Positions 43,962 to 53,120 of a stretch of 64,000 bases of DNA are shown here, in pieces (position 1 is the stretch's first letter; every line of letters begins with the position of its first letter). This stretch comes from Winslowiella arboricola (lineage in GTDB: Bacteria > Pseudomonadota > Gammaproteobacteria > Enterobacterales > Enterobacteriaceae). The notes below the pieces were generated by a model. The model did no database searches. It worked only from the letters and a program-made list of their open reading frames with translations, and was not told the origin of the DNA. A program made the translations under genes and the position numbers. The DNA is taken from the NCBI RefSeq assembly GCF_025527015.1, contig NZ_JAODIM010000041.1, forward strand, positions 496,001 to 560,000, in the 5' to 3' direction.

Positions 43962-44378
43962 TTATTCCCCTTGTAGCGTGGCGACAATCTGACGTGAACC
44001 GCCGTGAATACGATGCTCGCCAAGCCAGATGCCTTGCCAGGTACCCAACACCAGACGCCCACGACTGACCGGCAACACCAGCGAGGTACCTAACAGCGAC
44101 GACTTAATATGAGCAGGCATATCATCGGCTCCTTCATAGTCGTGCTTCCAGGGTGCATTTTCCGGAACCTGACGCAAAAAATGCTGTTCCATATCGCTGC
44201 GCACCGTGGGATCGCAATTTTCATTCAACGTCAGTGAGGCCGAAGTATGCTGCAGCAGCAGATGCAGCAGGCCAACCTGAATATCCTTCAGACGGCGCAA
44301 CTCATCGACAATCTCATCAGTAACCAGATGAAAACCTCGCGATTTCTCGCCAAGCGTAAGGGTCTGCTGATACCACAT
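43962..44378 (-). CDS. yjbQ: YjbQ (UPF0047) family protein
   Basis: A 138-residue protein of the UPF0047 family, matching E. coli YjbQ. Signature segments are [20 protein letters not shown] and the C-terminal [12 protein letters not shown]. The His, Cys and Asp residues in these segments form a conserved pocket; weak thiamin phosphate synthase activity has been reported for the family. It starts at 44378 with AGGAATAATGAG upstream. It is followed by yjbR. Confidence 0.94.
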   Translation of the reverse strand: MWYQQTLTLGEKSRGFHLVTDEIVDELRRLKDIQVGLLHLLLQHTSASLTLNENCDPTVRSDMEQHFLRQVPENAPWKHDYEGADDMPAHIKSSLLGTSLVLPVSRGRLVLGTWQGIWLGEHRIHGGSRQIVATLQGE

Positions 44379-44581
44379 CTCATTATTCCTTTGCTGAATG
44401 TCTGTGGTTAAGTGTGCAGCATGTGGGCGAAAGGTAAACCCAGCGCGGGAAAATAGTTAAAAAAAGCAGCGGAGGTGGGCGTGAGGGCAATAGACAGAAT
44501 GAGTGAACTGTCTGACGCAAGAGGAATTGAGCAATAGAAAAAAGGCGTTAGCGGGCTTTTAAGGAGGTAGAGGTAAAATAC

Positions 44582-44725
44582 TCAGCCGACGGTTGCCTCA
44601 CGGGTACGCAGCGTACCTTCACGAGCAGCACGTTCGAAAGAAGCTTTTAACCGGCGCATTGCTTCTGCTTTACGCTCAGCCGCCGTCATTTGCTTAATGA
44701 TTGAAATATCGCGTTTTGAGTGCAT
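44582..44725 (-). CDS. Small basic/helical protein, antitoxin-like
   Basis: A 47-residue protein starting MHSKRDISIIKQMTAAERKA. It is strongly charged and almost certainly alpha-helical (heptad-like pattern of Ala, Leu and Met), without a recognised family. The ATG at 44725 has a near-perfect AAGGAGG ribosome site, so it is well translated. It overlaps the 3' end of the upstream 164-codon gene by 32 bp. Such small, overlapping, helical partners are typical of antitoxins or immunity proteins. The function is inferred from layout only. Confidence 0.55.
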   Translation of the reverse strand: MHSKRDISIIKQMTAAERKAEAMRRLKASFERAAREGTLRTREATVG

Positions 44726-45188
44726 AACCCATTCCTCCTTCACCGAGTCCGGTGGATACTTCATATACTATATCATGTAAAGGTCGCTGTAAAATGCGGT
44801 CATAGAAGCGTTTTAACTTATCCGTTTCTGCGATGGCAAAGTAAGCCCGTGCATAGTAGATATTGTGATGCAGCGTAATTATCGTTTCCAGAGCTTCTGC
44901 AAGTTTAGCCGCAAATGTAATCTGCTTAGAACACTGACCTTTAGTTGGGGATTCGTAGAAAGAACCCTGCTCAAAGTTTTCAAGACGATCGAATTTAACA
45001 TCATAACAATGGGGAGGTATTGAGAACCCCACCTCTTCACTCCTGAATGAATGATACTCAGAGCTTACTGTATCTACCTCTGCAAATATCACCACAAACT
45101 TATCCTTTCCTATGCAGAAGTCAAAGCGGTGAGCGATATAACCCCCGTGAGGAAACTCCTGAAATTCAGTTGAAAGATATAATGGCAT
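44694..45188 (-). CDS. Hypothetical protein, possible toxin of a two-gene module
   Basis: A 164-residue protein with no recognised family. It looks globular, with alternating strands in the first 85 residues (IAHRFDFCIG, KFVVIFAEVDTV) and helices after about 90 (FAAKLAEALETIITL). It has few hydrophobic runs and several Tyr, Phe and His residues. The ATG at 45188 is in AT-rich DNA without a clear ribosome site, in contrast with its partner. The region differs in composition from its neighbours, which suggests acquisition. It forms an overlapping pair with the small downstream gene. Confidence 0.55.
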   Translation of the reverse strand: MPLYLSTEFQEFPHGGYIAHRFDFCIGKDKFVVIFAEVDTVSSEYHSFRSEEVGFSIPPHCYDVKFDRLENFEQGSFYESPTKGQCSKQITFAAKLAEALETIITLHHNIYYARAYFAIAETDKLKRFYDRILQRPLHDIVYEVSTGLGEGGMGYALKTRYFNH

Positions 45189-45287
45189 ATTATTGTTTTT
45201 AATATCTTTAATTAGTTAAGTACATTTCCTTTTTTAAGGTGGCGATATTGAAACAAAATGCAATACAAATGTCGATGAGTTTTTTCA

Positions 45288-45333
45288 CGTAAAATACCCA
45301 TATTACAACACCTTGTAATATGGGTATTTTACG
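45288..45333. terminator. Perfect 21-bp stem hairpin
   Basis: The arms 45288-45308 and 45313-45333 are exact reverse complements around the loop CACC. The inner core is TACCCATATTACAA. It lies about 90 bp beyond the stop of the leftward transporter gene and about 100 bp before the toxin-like gene. The stem ends are A/T-rich, so it can act as a terminator in either direction. The length and perfection are unusual for a terminator. Confidence 0.65.
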
Positions 45334-45422
45334 GAGAGTTTTTAGCGTTATCGGGGAACAGTTTTAAATACAACAGGCAAGCCGCCTCGAACTATTTTAA
45401 CTGTCAGCGGCATCATCTTTGA

Positions 45423-46781
45423 TCAACCAAAAAATTCGCTGCTCTCTGCCTTTAGCTCAAGACGTTTAATCGGCCCGACAATCACCAGATAACTGAAGAT
45501 CGCCAGTAGCGCGTGGACGGCGACAAACACCAGCGCCCATTCAAAATGCCCGGTCGCTTTGACGATATAGCCGATAACTACCGGCGCAATAATACCGGAG
45601 ATATTGCCGCACATATTGAACAAGCCGCCCGCCATACCGGCCATCTCCTTCGGCGCAGCATCTGACATCACCGCCCAGCCCAGCGCCCCGATACCTTTGC
45701 CGAGGAATGCCAGCGCCATAAAGAATACAATCAGGTAGATAGAATCCACGTAATTGCAGAAGATCATCGTCATTGAAAGCAGCATGCCAAAGACAATCGG
45801 TGTCTTTCTGGCGACAGACAGCGATTTGGTCGCTTTCAGAATGCGATCTGATATCACCCCGCCCAACAGTCCGCCGAGGAAGCCACAAATAGCCGGGATC
45901 GCAGCAATAAAACCAACGGTTTTAATATCCAGACCTTTATCCATCGCCAGATATAACGGAAACCAGGTAATAAAGAAGAAGGTGATAACGGTGATACAAT
46001 ACTGGCCGAGATAAATACCAAGCAACATACGGTTAGACAGCAGCTGTCTGAACTGTGAAAATTTAAACTTCCGCTGTTGTTTAGCATTGTTCTGATCCAT
46101 ATCCACCAGCGCCCCGCCCTGACGAATATAATCCATTTCCGCCGCATTAACCCGCGGATGCGATAATGGATTGTGGATCACTTTAGCCGCCGCAAAGGTA
46201 ATCAGCAGTCCCAGAATGCCCATAAAAATAAAAATCGATTCCCAGCCCATCGACAATGTCAGCCAGCCCATTATCGGCGCAAAGATCACCGTGGCGAAAT
46301 ATTGCGCCGAGTTAAACACGGCGGCGGCAGTAGCGCGCTCTTTTGACGGGAACCAGGCGGCGATAAAACGACTGTTGCCCGGCATCGCCGGCGCTTCTGC
46401 CAGCCCGACCAGAAACAGCAGCACGGCCAGCGCGATCAACGCACCGTAACCGTCAAATACCTGCACAAACCCCTGTAACAGGGTAAACACCGACCACAGA
46501 CACAAGCTGCACAGGTAGATTTTTTTCGATCCGAAGCGGTCCAACAGCCAGCCACCAGGAATTTGCGCCAGACAGTAAGCCCAGGCGAAAGCAGAGAAAA
46601 TCCAGCCCATCTGGCTGGGATTAATCCCCAGCGCCGCCGACATATCCTTACCGGCAATAGCGAGAGTAGTACGATCGCCAACGTTTACCGCCGTAACAAA
46701 AAACAACATGATCACAATATGCCATCTGATATTGGTTTTTTTGGCGTACGCGACTCCCTCAAGATTATTGACCTGACTCAT
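45423..46781 (-). CDS. MFS transporter of the anion:cation symporter family, GudP-like (sugar acids)
   Basis: A 452-residue proton symporter with 12 membrane helices. It resembles E. coli GudP/GarP, the D-glucarate/galactarate carriers, throughout: VNVGDRTTLAIAG in helix 1, AQIPGGWLLDRFGSKKIY, GLAEAPAMPGNSRFIAAWFP, NSAQYFATVIFAPIMGWLT and GKGIGALGWAVMSDAAPKE. No glucarate dehydratase or similar enzyme genes are adjacent, so the substrate (a hexarate or related sugar acid) rests on family likeness alone. Confidence 0.87.
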   Translation of the reverse strand: MSQVNNLEGVAYAKKTNIRWHIVIMLFFVTAVNVGDRTTLAIAGKDMSAALGINPSQMGWIFSAFAWAYCLAQIPGGWLLDRFGSKKIYLCSLCLWSVFTLLQGFVQVFDGYGALIALAVLLFLVGLAEAPAMPGNSRFIAAWFPSKERATAAAVFNSAQYFATVIFAPIMGWLTLSMGWESIFIFMGILGLLITFAAAKVIHNPLSHPRVNAAEMDYIRQGGALVDMDQNNAKQQRKFKFSQFRQLLSNRMLLGIYLGQYCITVITFFFITWFPLYLAMDKGLDIKTVGFIAAIPAICGFLGGLLGGVISDRILKATKSLSVARKTPIVFGMLLSMTMIFCNYVDSIYLIVFFMALAFLGKGIGALGWAVMSDAAPKEMAGMAGGLFNMCGNISGIIAPVVIGYIVKATGHFEWALVFVAVHALLAIFSYLVIVGPIKRLELKAESSEFFG

Positions 46782-47044
46782 AGTGAACCACCTTGATTTG
46801 ATAAAAATCTTTTTTGCTAAAATGATTAATAGTGCAATAGAGAGAAGATAGGCAGTTAAATAGCGTCAGACAATGTGCATTTGCATAACAACGCGCCCGG
46901 TTTTTTATTGCGTTATTTAAAGCGGAGATTAGTTGAAGTCGATCACAAATATTAATTTCGCAAAGGGATTAGTTATTGTCAGGCGGGTGAGTTGTTATTA
47001 GCTTGCTGCTATTTCCCCGCTTTTATGTTACCGGGAAATAAATA
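46782..47044. other. Gap between transporter gene and tyrB
   Basis: AT-rich and without a gene. It must hold the promoter of the leftward transporter gene. No clear operator was seen. Confidence 0.5.
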
Positions 47045-47078
47045 AAAAAAAGCAGCGAACCTGGCCCGCTGCTTTTTT
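47045..47078 (-). terminator. tyrB terminator
   Basis: AGCAGCG (47051-47057) pairs with CGCTGCT (47067-47073) around a 9-base loop, with an A-run on the left and a T-run on the right. It is therefore a proper intrinsic terminator on both strands. It lies 21 bp beyond the tyrB stop. Confidence 0.9.
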
Positions 47079-47098
47079 GTTGCTGAGATCGCGGTTTA

Positions 47099-48292
47099 TT
47101 ACATCACCGCAGCAAAGGCTTCCGCTACCTGATGCACATTGTTGGCATTCAGACCCGCCACGCACATACGGCCACTGGCAATCAGGTAAACACCAAACTC
47201 TTCACGCAGACGATCAACCTGCTGCGGGCTAAGACCGGTATAGCTAAACATGCCGCGCTGCTTCAGCAGGTAGTCGAAGTTAACGCCCGGCACCGCCGCC
47301 GCCAGCACCGACACCAGTGACTGACGCATTTCGAGAATACGCAGGCGCATCGCTTCCACTTCCGCCAGCCAGCTGGCTTTCAGTGCATCGTCATTCAGCA
47401 CACAGGAAACCACCTGCGCGCCGAAGTTCGGCGGGCTGGAGTAGTTGCGACGGACGGTGGCTTTTAACTGCCCCAGCACGCGTGACGCTTCATCGGCGTT
47501 ATCACAGACGACTGACAAGCCGCCAACGCGTTCGCCATATAGCGAGAAGATTTTCGAGAATGAGTTGCTGACCAGCGCAGGCAGACCGGCGGCGGCGATA
47601 GCGCGGATAGCATAAGCATCCGGCTCCATGCCGGCACCAAAGCCCTGATAGGCGATATCGAGGAATGGCACCAGTTGCTGGGCTTTCAGCACTTCAGTGG
47701 TGATGTCCCACTGCGCGTCGGTCAGATCGGCGCCGGTCGGGTTGTGGCAGCACGGATGCAGCAGCACGATGCTCTGTTTCGGCAGCGTTTTTAATTTGGC
47801 AATAAAGGCGTCAAATTTCACGCCATTGGTTTCGGCATCAAACCACGGATAGGTGTCAACTGCGATACCCGCGCCGCCAAAAATGGCCACATGGTTTTCC
47901 CAGGTTGGATCGCTGACCCAGACGCCAGAATTCGGGAAGTAATGCTTCAGGAAATCAGCACCCACTTTCAGCGCGCCGGAACCGCCCAGCGTCTGAATGG
48001 TGGCAATTCGGCCCGCTTTCAGCGCCGGATGATCAGCGCCAAACAACAGCGGCGCAATCGCGTTGCGATAGGCTGGCAGACCTTCCATTGGCAGATAGAG
48101 CGAGGCGCTGTGTGGCTGTGCGTTCAGACGCTCTTCCGCTGCGGCCACTGCCTGCAACTGAGGAATAACACCCTGTTCGTTATAATACAAACCGATGCTT
48201 AAATTCACCTTATGCGGTCGCGTGTCCTGTTTGAAGGTCTCCATTAACGAAAGAATTGGATCGCCGGCGTAGGCATCAACGTTTTGAAACAC
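47099..48292 (-). CDS. tyrB: Aromatic amino acid aminotransferase TyrB
   Basis: PLP enzyme that makes tyrosine and phenylalanine (and contributes to leucine) by transamination. It has 397 residues, the same as E. coli TyrB, and is highly similar. The PLP Lys lies in [17 protein letters not shown], and the substrate-binding Arg in [15 protein letters not shown]. The start is the GTG at 48292 (product [12 protein letters not shown]), as in E. coli, preceded by GGAG at 9 bp. The in-frame ATG at 48307 has no ribosome site. No TyrR box was visible in the 62 bp upstream, so the promoter may lie inside or before the yitT-like gene. Confidence 0.96.
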   Translation of the reverse strand: MFQNVDAYAGDPILSLMETFKQDTRPHKVNLSIGLYYNEQGVIPQLQAVAAAEERLNAQPHSASLYLPMEGLPAYRNAIAPLLFGADHPALKAGRIATIQTLGGSGALKVGADFLKHYFPNSGVWVSDPTWENHVAIFGGAGIAVDTYPWFDAETNGVKFDAFIAKLKTLPKQSIVLLHPCCHNPTGADLTDAQWDITTEVLKAQQLVPFLDIAYQGFGAGMEPDAYAIRAIAAAGLPALVSNSFSKIFSLYGERVGGLSVVCDNADEASRVLGQLKATVRRNYSSPPNFGAQVVSCVLNDDALKASWLAEVEAMRLRILEMRQSLVSVLAAAVPGVNFDYLLKQRGMFSYTGLSPQQVDRLREEFGVYLIASGRMCVAGLNANNVHQVAEAFAAVM

Positions 48293-48354
48293 GGTGCAGA
48301 TCTCCATAGCTTGGTTTTAAGTCAGCCGCGCGGCGTGCACGGCTGGAATATTCT

Positions 48355-48984
48355 TCAGACGCCGCTGTAGCGTCCCGGACGATGATTCATGGCAATCAGC
48401 AGATTGAGGATCACTGCGCCACCAATCGACACTGCCAGCATCGGCAGTGACACCACAAACAGCGATGCCAGCACCACGCAGGTATCCACTGCCATCTGCA
48501 GCTTACCGGCGCGGATACCAGAGCGATCCTGCAACCACAGCGCCAGGATATTAATCCCGCCGAGACTGGCTTTATGGCGAAATAACACTATAAACCCAAT
48601 TCCCATTATCAGGTTACCGAACAGTGTCGCATAAAACGGATTCAGTGCATCAAAATGGACGAAAAGTGGATGCAACTGGGTAAAAATCGACACCAGCCCC
48701 ACTGCCGAGAAGGTTTTCAGCGTAAACGCCCAGCCCATCCGGCGCACCGCCAGCCAGTAGAATGGTAAATTGATTAAAAAGAATGCCAGCCCGAATGAGC
48801 AGTGCGTCAGATAACTGATTAGAAAGGCTATGCCGGCGGTGCTGCCGGTAAGCGCGCCGGCCTGTTTCAGCATCACTACGCCAAAAGAGACCATCAGCGT
48901 ACCCGTCACTATCGCGATAAGGTCTTCAATATGGGTATGGGGGATTTTTTCCGGTGCTATAAGGGGTTGCGCAAGGTTAGCCAT
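48355..48984 (-). CDS. YitT/YczE-family membrane protein
   Basis: A 209-residue protein with five or six hydrophobic helices, matching the YitT family: LIAIVTGTLMVSFGVVMLKQAG at the start, TGSTAGIAFLISYLTHCSFGLAFFLINLPFYW, and GGINILALWLQD. The role is unknown; members are inner-membrane proteins, perhaps transporters. The ATG at 48984 is preferred over the longer frame to 49035. It lies 62 bp upstream of tyrB and downstream of an Lrp-type regulator, all on the same strand. In E. coli, alr occupies this interval. Confidence 0.82.
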   Translation of the reverse strand: MANLAQPLIAPEKIPHTHIEDLIAIVTGTLMVSFGVVMLKQAGALTGSTAGIAFLISYLTHCSFGLAFFLINLPFYWLAVRRMGWAFTLKTFSAVGLVSIFTQLHPLFVHFDALNPFYATLFGNLIMGIGFIVLFRHKASLGGINILALWLQDRSGIRAGKLQMAVDTCVVLASLFVVSLPMLAVSIGGAVILNLLIAMNHRPGRYSGV

Positions 48985-49212
48985 CAGTCTGATTCTCAAG
49001 TTATTGACGCAATCAGACTGCAAAAATCGCACCAATCCGGCAACCTTTACGGCTGCCGGACGGTGCCAGCGAATTAACCCATTGATAACTAAGGCGCTTT
49101 ATTGCTCTTTTTGTGCATGATTTTAATTAAAAACAGTTAAATCACGCACATAATCATTAAATTCTGCACAGATCACGCAGATCTGAATATATTTATGCAC
49201 CAAAAATGCACA

Positions 49213-49704
49213 TTACGCACTATTTTGGCGCAAAGCACTCTCCGGCAGCATCATCAGGCCATTCTCTTTCAGGCGATTCAGTACGACCGAGGTTTTAACA
49301 TGGGCCACGCTCTGATGGCCGGCAACTAACTGACTGATTAATGAACTTAATCCGGCCAGATCGGCGACCGCTACTTTTAACAGATAATCGGCATCACCCG
49401 TGGTTTTATACGCATCGACAATCGACGCCTGCTCCGCCACCATACGATGAAAGCTCTCAACATATTCTGAGGTGTGGTTTATCAGACGCACTTCGATTAA
49501 ACCGATCATGCCGAGACCGACCGCATCCGGCGACAGTCGCGCATGGTAGCCAAGGATTAAATTAGCCTGTTCAAGATTGATACGGCGACGCGAACATTGC
49601 GATGCCGACAGGCCCACTAAATCACTCAACTCCTGATTGGTCAGGCGACCATTGGTTTGTAATAAAGTCAGTATTTTAAGGTCGTAATCGTCGATGCTGG
49701 TCAT
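49213..49704 (-). CDS. Lrp/AsnC-family transcriptional regulator
   Basis: A 163-residue protein. The N-terminal helix-turn-helix (DYDLKILTLLQTNGRLTNQELSDLVGLSASQCSRR, split by a turn at about 22) is followed by a RAM ligand-binding domain (about 65-145, with TGDADYLLKVAV). The family senses amino acids and often controls neighbouring transport or metabolism genes. The YitT-like gene 228 bp downstream on the same strand is the likely target, with tyrB as a further possibility. Confidence 0.88.
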   Translation of the reverse strand: MTSIDDYDLKILTLLQTNGRLTNQELSDLVGLSASQCSRRRINLEQANLILGYHARLSPDAVGLGMIGLIEVRLINHTSEYVESFHRMVAEQASIVDAYKTTGDADYLLKVAVADLAGLSSLISQLVAGHQSVAHVKTSVVLNRLKENGLMMLPESALRQNSA

Positions 49705-49720
49705 TACCGATCCATGTTAT

Positions 49721-49832
49721 CTGTAGGGGCGTCGTGCCCTTACAGATAACCGCAATCGTCGCGTGGTTGTCCAACACTATTTTCTGATGGCTGCGGGGGA
49801 CATTAATGCAAAGGGAGCCGAAAACGGCTCCC
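49721..49832. repeat. Hairpin repeats between lrp-like gene and dnaB
   Basis: CTGTAGGGGC...GCCCTTACAG (about 49721-49745) is a hairpin related to the flanks of the other repeats. GGGAGCCG-AAAA-CGGCTCCC (49813-49832) is a type A copy identical in its stem to those at 14641 and 33699. Confidence 0.75.
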
Positions 49833-49861
49833 TTACGAAGTTTCAGACGCGCCTCGCCTGG

Positions 49862-51283
49862 TTACTCATCGTCGTACTGCGGTCCGGCATAGTTATCGAA
49901 ACGTGACCACTGACCGTTAAAGGTCAGACGCACAGTACCGATCGGTCCGTTACGCTGTTTACCAAGAATGATTTCCGCGATGCCTTTCATATCGCTGTTT
50001 TCGTGATACACCTCGTCACGATAGATAAACATGATTAAGTCGGCATCCTGCTCGATGGAACCAGATTCACGCAGATCCGAGTTCACCGGACGTTTATCAG
50101 CGCGCTGCTCCAGTGAGCGGTTCAGCTGCGACAGCGCCACCACCGGCACCTGCAGCTCTTTGGCCAGCGCCTTCAGTGAGCGGGAGATCTCAGCAATCTC
50201 CAGCGTACGGTTATCGGATAGCGACGGTACGCGCATCAGCTGCAGGTAGTCGATCATAATCAGGCTTAAGCCGTCGTGTTCACGGAAAATACGCCGCGCA
50301 CGTGAGCGTACTTCGGTCGGCGTCAGGCCAGAAGAATCATCGATATACATATTCTTCTTCTCCAGCAGAATCCCCATCGTGGCGGAGATCCGCGCCCAGT
50401 CCTCATCGTCCAGCTGCCCGGTACGAATACGTGTCTGGTCAACGCGCGACAGTGATGCCAGCATACGCATCATAATCTGTTCGCCGGGCATCTCGAGGCT
50501 GAAAATCAGCACCGGTTTATCCTGCAACATCGCGGCGTTTTCACACAGGTTCATCGCAAAAGTGGTTTTACCCATCGACGGACGCGCCGCGACAATGATC
50601 AAATCCGAACGCTGCAAACCGGCGGTCTTTTTATTGAGATCCTGATAGCCGGTATCAACGCCGGTGACCCCGTCGTGCGGCGTCTGATACAGCGATTCAA
50701 TACGCGAGACGGTGGCTTCCAGAATCTGATCGATGCTTTTCGGCCCTTCATCTTTACTGGCGCGGTTTTCCGCGATCTGGAATACGCGTGATTCCGCCAG
50801 ATCCAGCAGATCGACACTGGTGCGCCCCTGTGGATCGTAACCGGCGTCGGCGATCTCATTCGCCACCGAGATCATTTCGCGCACCACAGCACGTTCGCGC
50901 ACAATATCCGCATAAGCGCCGATATTCGCCGCACTCGGCGTGTTTTTTGACAGTTCGGCCAGATAAGCAAAGCCGCCAACCATATCCAGTTCGCCCTTCT
51001 GCTCCAGCGATTCGGAGAGGGTGATCAGGTCAATCGGTTTGCCCATTTCCAGCAGGCGCTGCATTTCACCGAAGATCAGACGATGCGGACGGCTGAAGAA
51101 GTCCTGCGCTACCACGCGTTCGGCAACATTGTCCCAGCGTTCGTTATCCAGCATCAAACCGCCCAACACCGACTGCTCCGCTTCGAGGGAATGCGGCGGC
51201 AACTTCAGCCCTTCCATCTGACGGTCACGGGTTTCGCTCGCGCGAGGTTCGCTTGATTTGTTGGTGGGTTTATTTCCTGCCAT
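49862..51283 (-). CDS. dnaB: Replicative DNA helicase DnaB
   Basis: Hexameric helicase that unwinds DNA ahead of the replication fork. It has 473 residues and matches E. coli DnaB (471). The N-terminal primase-binding domain is about 20-170, a linker follows, and the RecA-like motor has the Walker A motif ARPSMGKTTF, Walker B LIMIDYLQLM, the QLNRSLEQRADKRP sensor loop and the C-terminal Arg finger region (KQRNGPIGTVRLTF). No intein is present. Confidence 0.98.
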   Translation of the reverse strand: MAGNKPTNKSSEPRASETRDRQMEGLKLPPHSLEAEQSVLGGLMLDNERWDNVAERVVAQDFFSRPHRLIFGEMQRLLEMGKPIDLITLSESLEQKGELDMVGGFAYLAELSKNTPSAANIGAYADIVRERAVVREMISVANEIADAGYDPQGRTSVDLLDLAESRVFQIAENRASKDEGPKSIDQILEATVSRIESLYQTPHDGVTGVDTGYQDLNKKTAGLQRSDLIIVAARPSMGKTTFAMNLCENAAMLQDKPVLIFSLEMPGEQIMMRMLASLSRVDQTRIRTGQLDDEDWARISATMGILLEKKNMYIDDSSGLTPTEVRSRARRIFREHDGLSLIMIDYLQLMRVPSLSDNRTLEIAEISRSLKALAKELQVPVVALSQLNRSLEQRADKRPVNSDLRESGSIEQDADLIMFIYRDEVYHENSDMKGIAEIILGKQRNGPIGTVRLTFNGQWSRFDNYAGPQYDDE

Positions 51284-51324
51284 AGTGGATGCAATACCGA
51301 AAATCAGTTGAGAAGACGCGCAAG

Positions 51325-51453
51325 TATATACCCAAAGTCATTGAAGTTGCAGCAAGGCAGCAAATGAACGAATCCCGATGAGCTGACTCAAGTCAGTGAT
51401 TCGGGTGAGTGAGTGCGGCTAACGCGGCTGCGGCTTCAAGGACGAAGGGGATA
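51325..51453. repeat. Intergenic palindromic repeat, about 129 bp
   Basis: It starts TATACCCAAAGTCATTGAAG and ends CTTCAAGGACGAAGGGGATA, so its ends are inverted (TCATTGAAG/CTTCAAGGA). The middle holds a strong hairpin with the arms AGCTGACT/AGTCAGT and the flanks CCCGAT/ATTCGGG. This matches, from memory, a repeat found in many Enterobacterales such as Serratia and Yersinia. It lies between the divergent dnaB and qorA genes. Confidence 0.75.
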
Positions 51454-51509
51454 ACGGTTTGCACAGGTTAGATCTTCACATCAATCACGCTAAATCGACA
51501 GGAGTGAAC

Positions 51510-52493
51510 ATGGCAAAGCGTATTCAGTTCAGCCAGCATGGCGGTCCGGAAGTGTTGCAATGGGTGGATTTTGCTATCACCGATCCGGCAGCAAACGAAG
51601 TGCAGGTGGAGAATAAAGCGATAGGTATCAACTATATCGATACCTATATCCGCAGCGGACTCTACCCAACGCCGGGTATGCCCTCGGGCTTAGGCACTGA
51701 AGCGGCAGGCGTAGTGACCAAAGTGGGTTCAGCCGTAAGTGTACTGAAGCCCGGTGATCGCGTGGTGTATGCGCAATCCGCGCTGGGAGCTTACAGCGAA
51801 GTGCATAATGTCGATGCCGAGCGCGTGGCGCTGCTGCCGGACGCGATCTCTTTTGAGCAAGGTGCAGCATCTTTCCTGAAAGGGCTGACGGTGCATTATC
51901 TGCTGCGTCAGACTTACGAAGTGCAGCCGGATGAAACCTTTCTGTTTCATGCCGCTGCGGGCGGCGTTGGTCTGATCGCCTGCCAGTGGGCAAAAGCGCT
52001 GGGCGCCCATCTGATCGGTACCGTCGGTTCGGCGGAGAAAGCCACGCTGGCGAAAAATGCCGGCGCCTGGGCCACCATTAACTATCGCGAAGAGAATATT
52101 GCCCAGCGCCTGAGCGAGCTGACCGACGGTAAGAAAGTGCGGGTAGTGTATGACTCGGTGGGTAAAGACACCTGGGAAGCGTCGCTTGATTGTCTGCAAA
52201 GACGCGGCCTGATGGTCAGCTTTGGCAATGCGTCCGGCCCGGTGACTGGCGTCAATCTCGGTATTCTGTCGCAGAAAGGCTCACTGTATGTCACCCGTCC
52301 GACACTGTTTGGTTATGTTACCAATCGTGCCGAACTGGAACTGGCCAGCAGCGAACTGTTCTCGCTGATTGCCAGCGGCGCGATCAAGGTTGATGTGCCG
52401 GAACAGCAAAAGTTTGCGCTGGCCGATGCGCAGAAAGCCCATATTACGCTGGAAAGTCGCGCCACTTATGGTTCAAGCCTGTTGATTCCCTGA
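51510..52493 (+). CDS. qorA: NADPH:quinone oxidoreductase QorA
   Basis: A 327-residue zinc-free medium-chain reductase, the same length as E. coli QorA. The Rossmann motif is HAAAGGVGLIACQWAKALGA. The N-terminal GroES-like domain includes GLGTEAAGVVTKVGSAV. It reduces quinones with NADPH. The ATG at 51510 has AGGAG upstream. It is divergent from dnaB, as in E. coli. Confidence 0.96.
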   Translation: MAKRIQFSQHGGPEVLQWVDFAITDPAANEVQVENKAIGINYIDTYIRSGLYPTPGMPSGLGTEAAGVVTKVGSAVSVLKPGDRVVYAQSALGAYSEVHNVDAERVALLPDAISFEQGAASFLKGLTVHYLLRQTYEVQPDETFLFHAAAGGVGLIACQWAKALGAHLIGTVGSAEKATLAKNAGAWATINYREENIAQRLSELTDGKKVRVVYDSVGKDTWEASLDCLQRRGLMVSFGNASGPVTGVNLGILSQKGSLYVTRPTLFGYVTNRAELELASSELFSLIASGAIKVDVPEQQKFALADAQKAHITLESRATYGSSLLIP

Positions 52494-52508
52494 TCGACAG
52501 ATGCAAAC

Positions 52509-52540
52509 GGGGCTTCCCGAAGGAAGCCCCTTTTTCTTTC
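52509..52540 (+). terminator. qorA rho-independent terminator
   Basis: A perfect 9-bp stem GGGGCTTCC/GGAAGCCCC with a CGAA tetraloop is followed directly by TTTTTCTTTC, 15 bp after the qorA stop. Confidence 0.95.
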
Positions 52541-52726
52541 TTTTTTTTAGTTCGCGCTGTTTGTAGGGTCAGCGGCGATGAATTCGTGTTCGACTCAACG
52601 GAATCCATCCTGGCAGAAAACATAAGTAAAAAATATGTTTAATTGCAAAAAACAGCTAAACAAAACCCCATGGTGTGATCCAGCCCGCATTCTTACGGTC
52701 TGTAAATTACGCAACCTGTTGATTGT

Positions 52727-52957
52727 TCAGCGCGATGTCCAGTTGCGTCGTCTTATTTTTGGCTTCTGACAGGCACGATAAATCCACACCGCCACCACCG
52801 CAAGAACCAGCCATGGCAACATTTTTATAACAATCGCAAACAGCCCGCCCACCATCATAAGCAGGGTGGCGACCACTAATGCTGCCAGTACGCCCAGAAT
52901 AGAAACGCCGGTCAGCAGCAACATTAAAAAGAATCCAACCACAAACAGGATTTCCAT
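52727..52957 (-). CDS. pspG: Phage shock protein PspG
   Basis: A 76-residue inner-membrane effector of the phage shock response. It aligns well with E. coli PspG: MEILFVVGFFLMLLLTGVS, then LGVLAALVVATLLMM and LPWLVLAVVAVW, giving two or three membrane helices and a basic tail. A sigma-54 promoter lies 38-53 bp upstream, as expected of a PspF-activated gene. Confidence 0.93.
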   Translation of the reverse strand: MEILFVVGFFLMLLLTGVSILGVLAALVVATLLMMVGGLFAIVIKMLPWLVLAVVAVWIYRACQKPKIRRRNWTSR

Positions 52958-52994
52958 AAGGCATGCTCCACAAGATTAGGTACTGCATAGCTAT

Positions 52995-53010
52995 TACAAG
53001 AAATATGCCA
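52995..53010 (-). promoter_or_regulatory. Sigma-54 promoter of pspG
   Basis: Read on the minus strand, TGGCATATTTCTTGTA has the -24 GG and -12 TG elements with the correct 10-bp offset of the consensus TGGCAC-N5-TTGCA. Upstream DNA to about 53100 should contain the PspF activator sites, which were not resolved by eye. Confidence 0.85.
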
Positions 53011-53120
53011 GGTTGGTGAAAAGTACAGGTTATTGAAAAAAGGGATATTTATGGAATGAACCCTGAAGAGGGTTGGTGAAAATAATCAACAGATGGTTAA
53101 ATTTTAACTGAGGATGGTTG

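Noticed and set aside
51325-51453. Replication origin or attachment site between dnaB and qorA
   Set aside because: The sequence fits a known kind of dispersed palindromic repeat, and no integrase, DnaA boxes or direct repeats are present.
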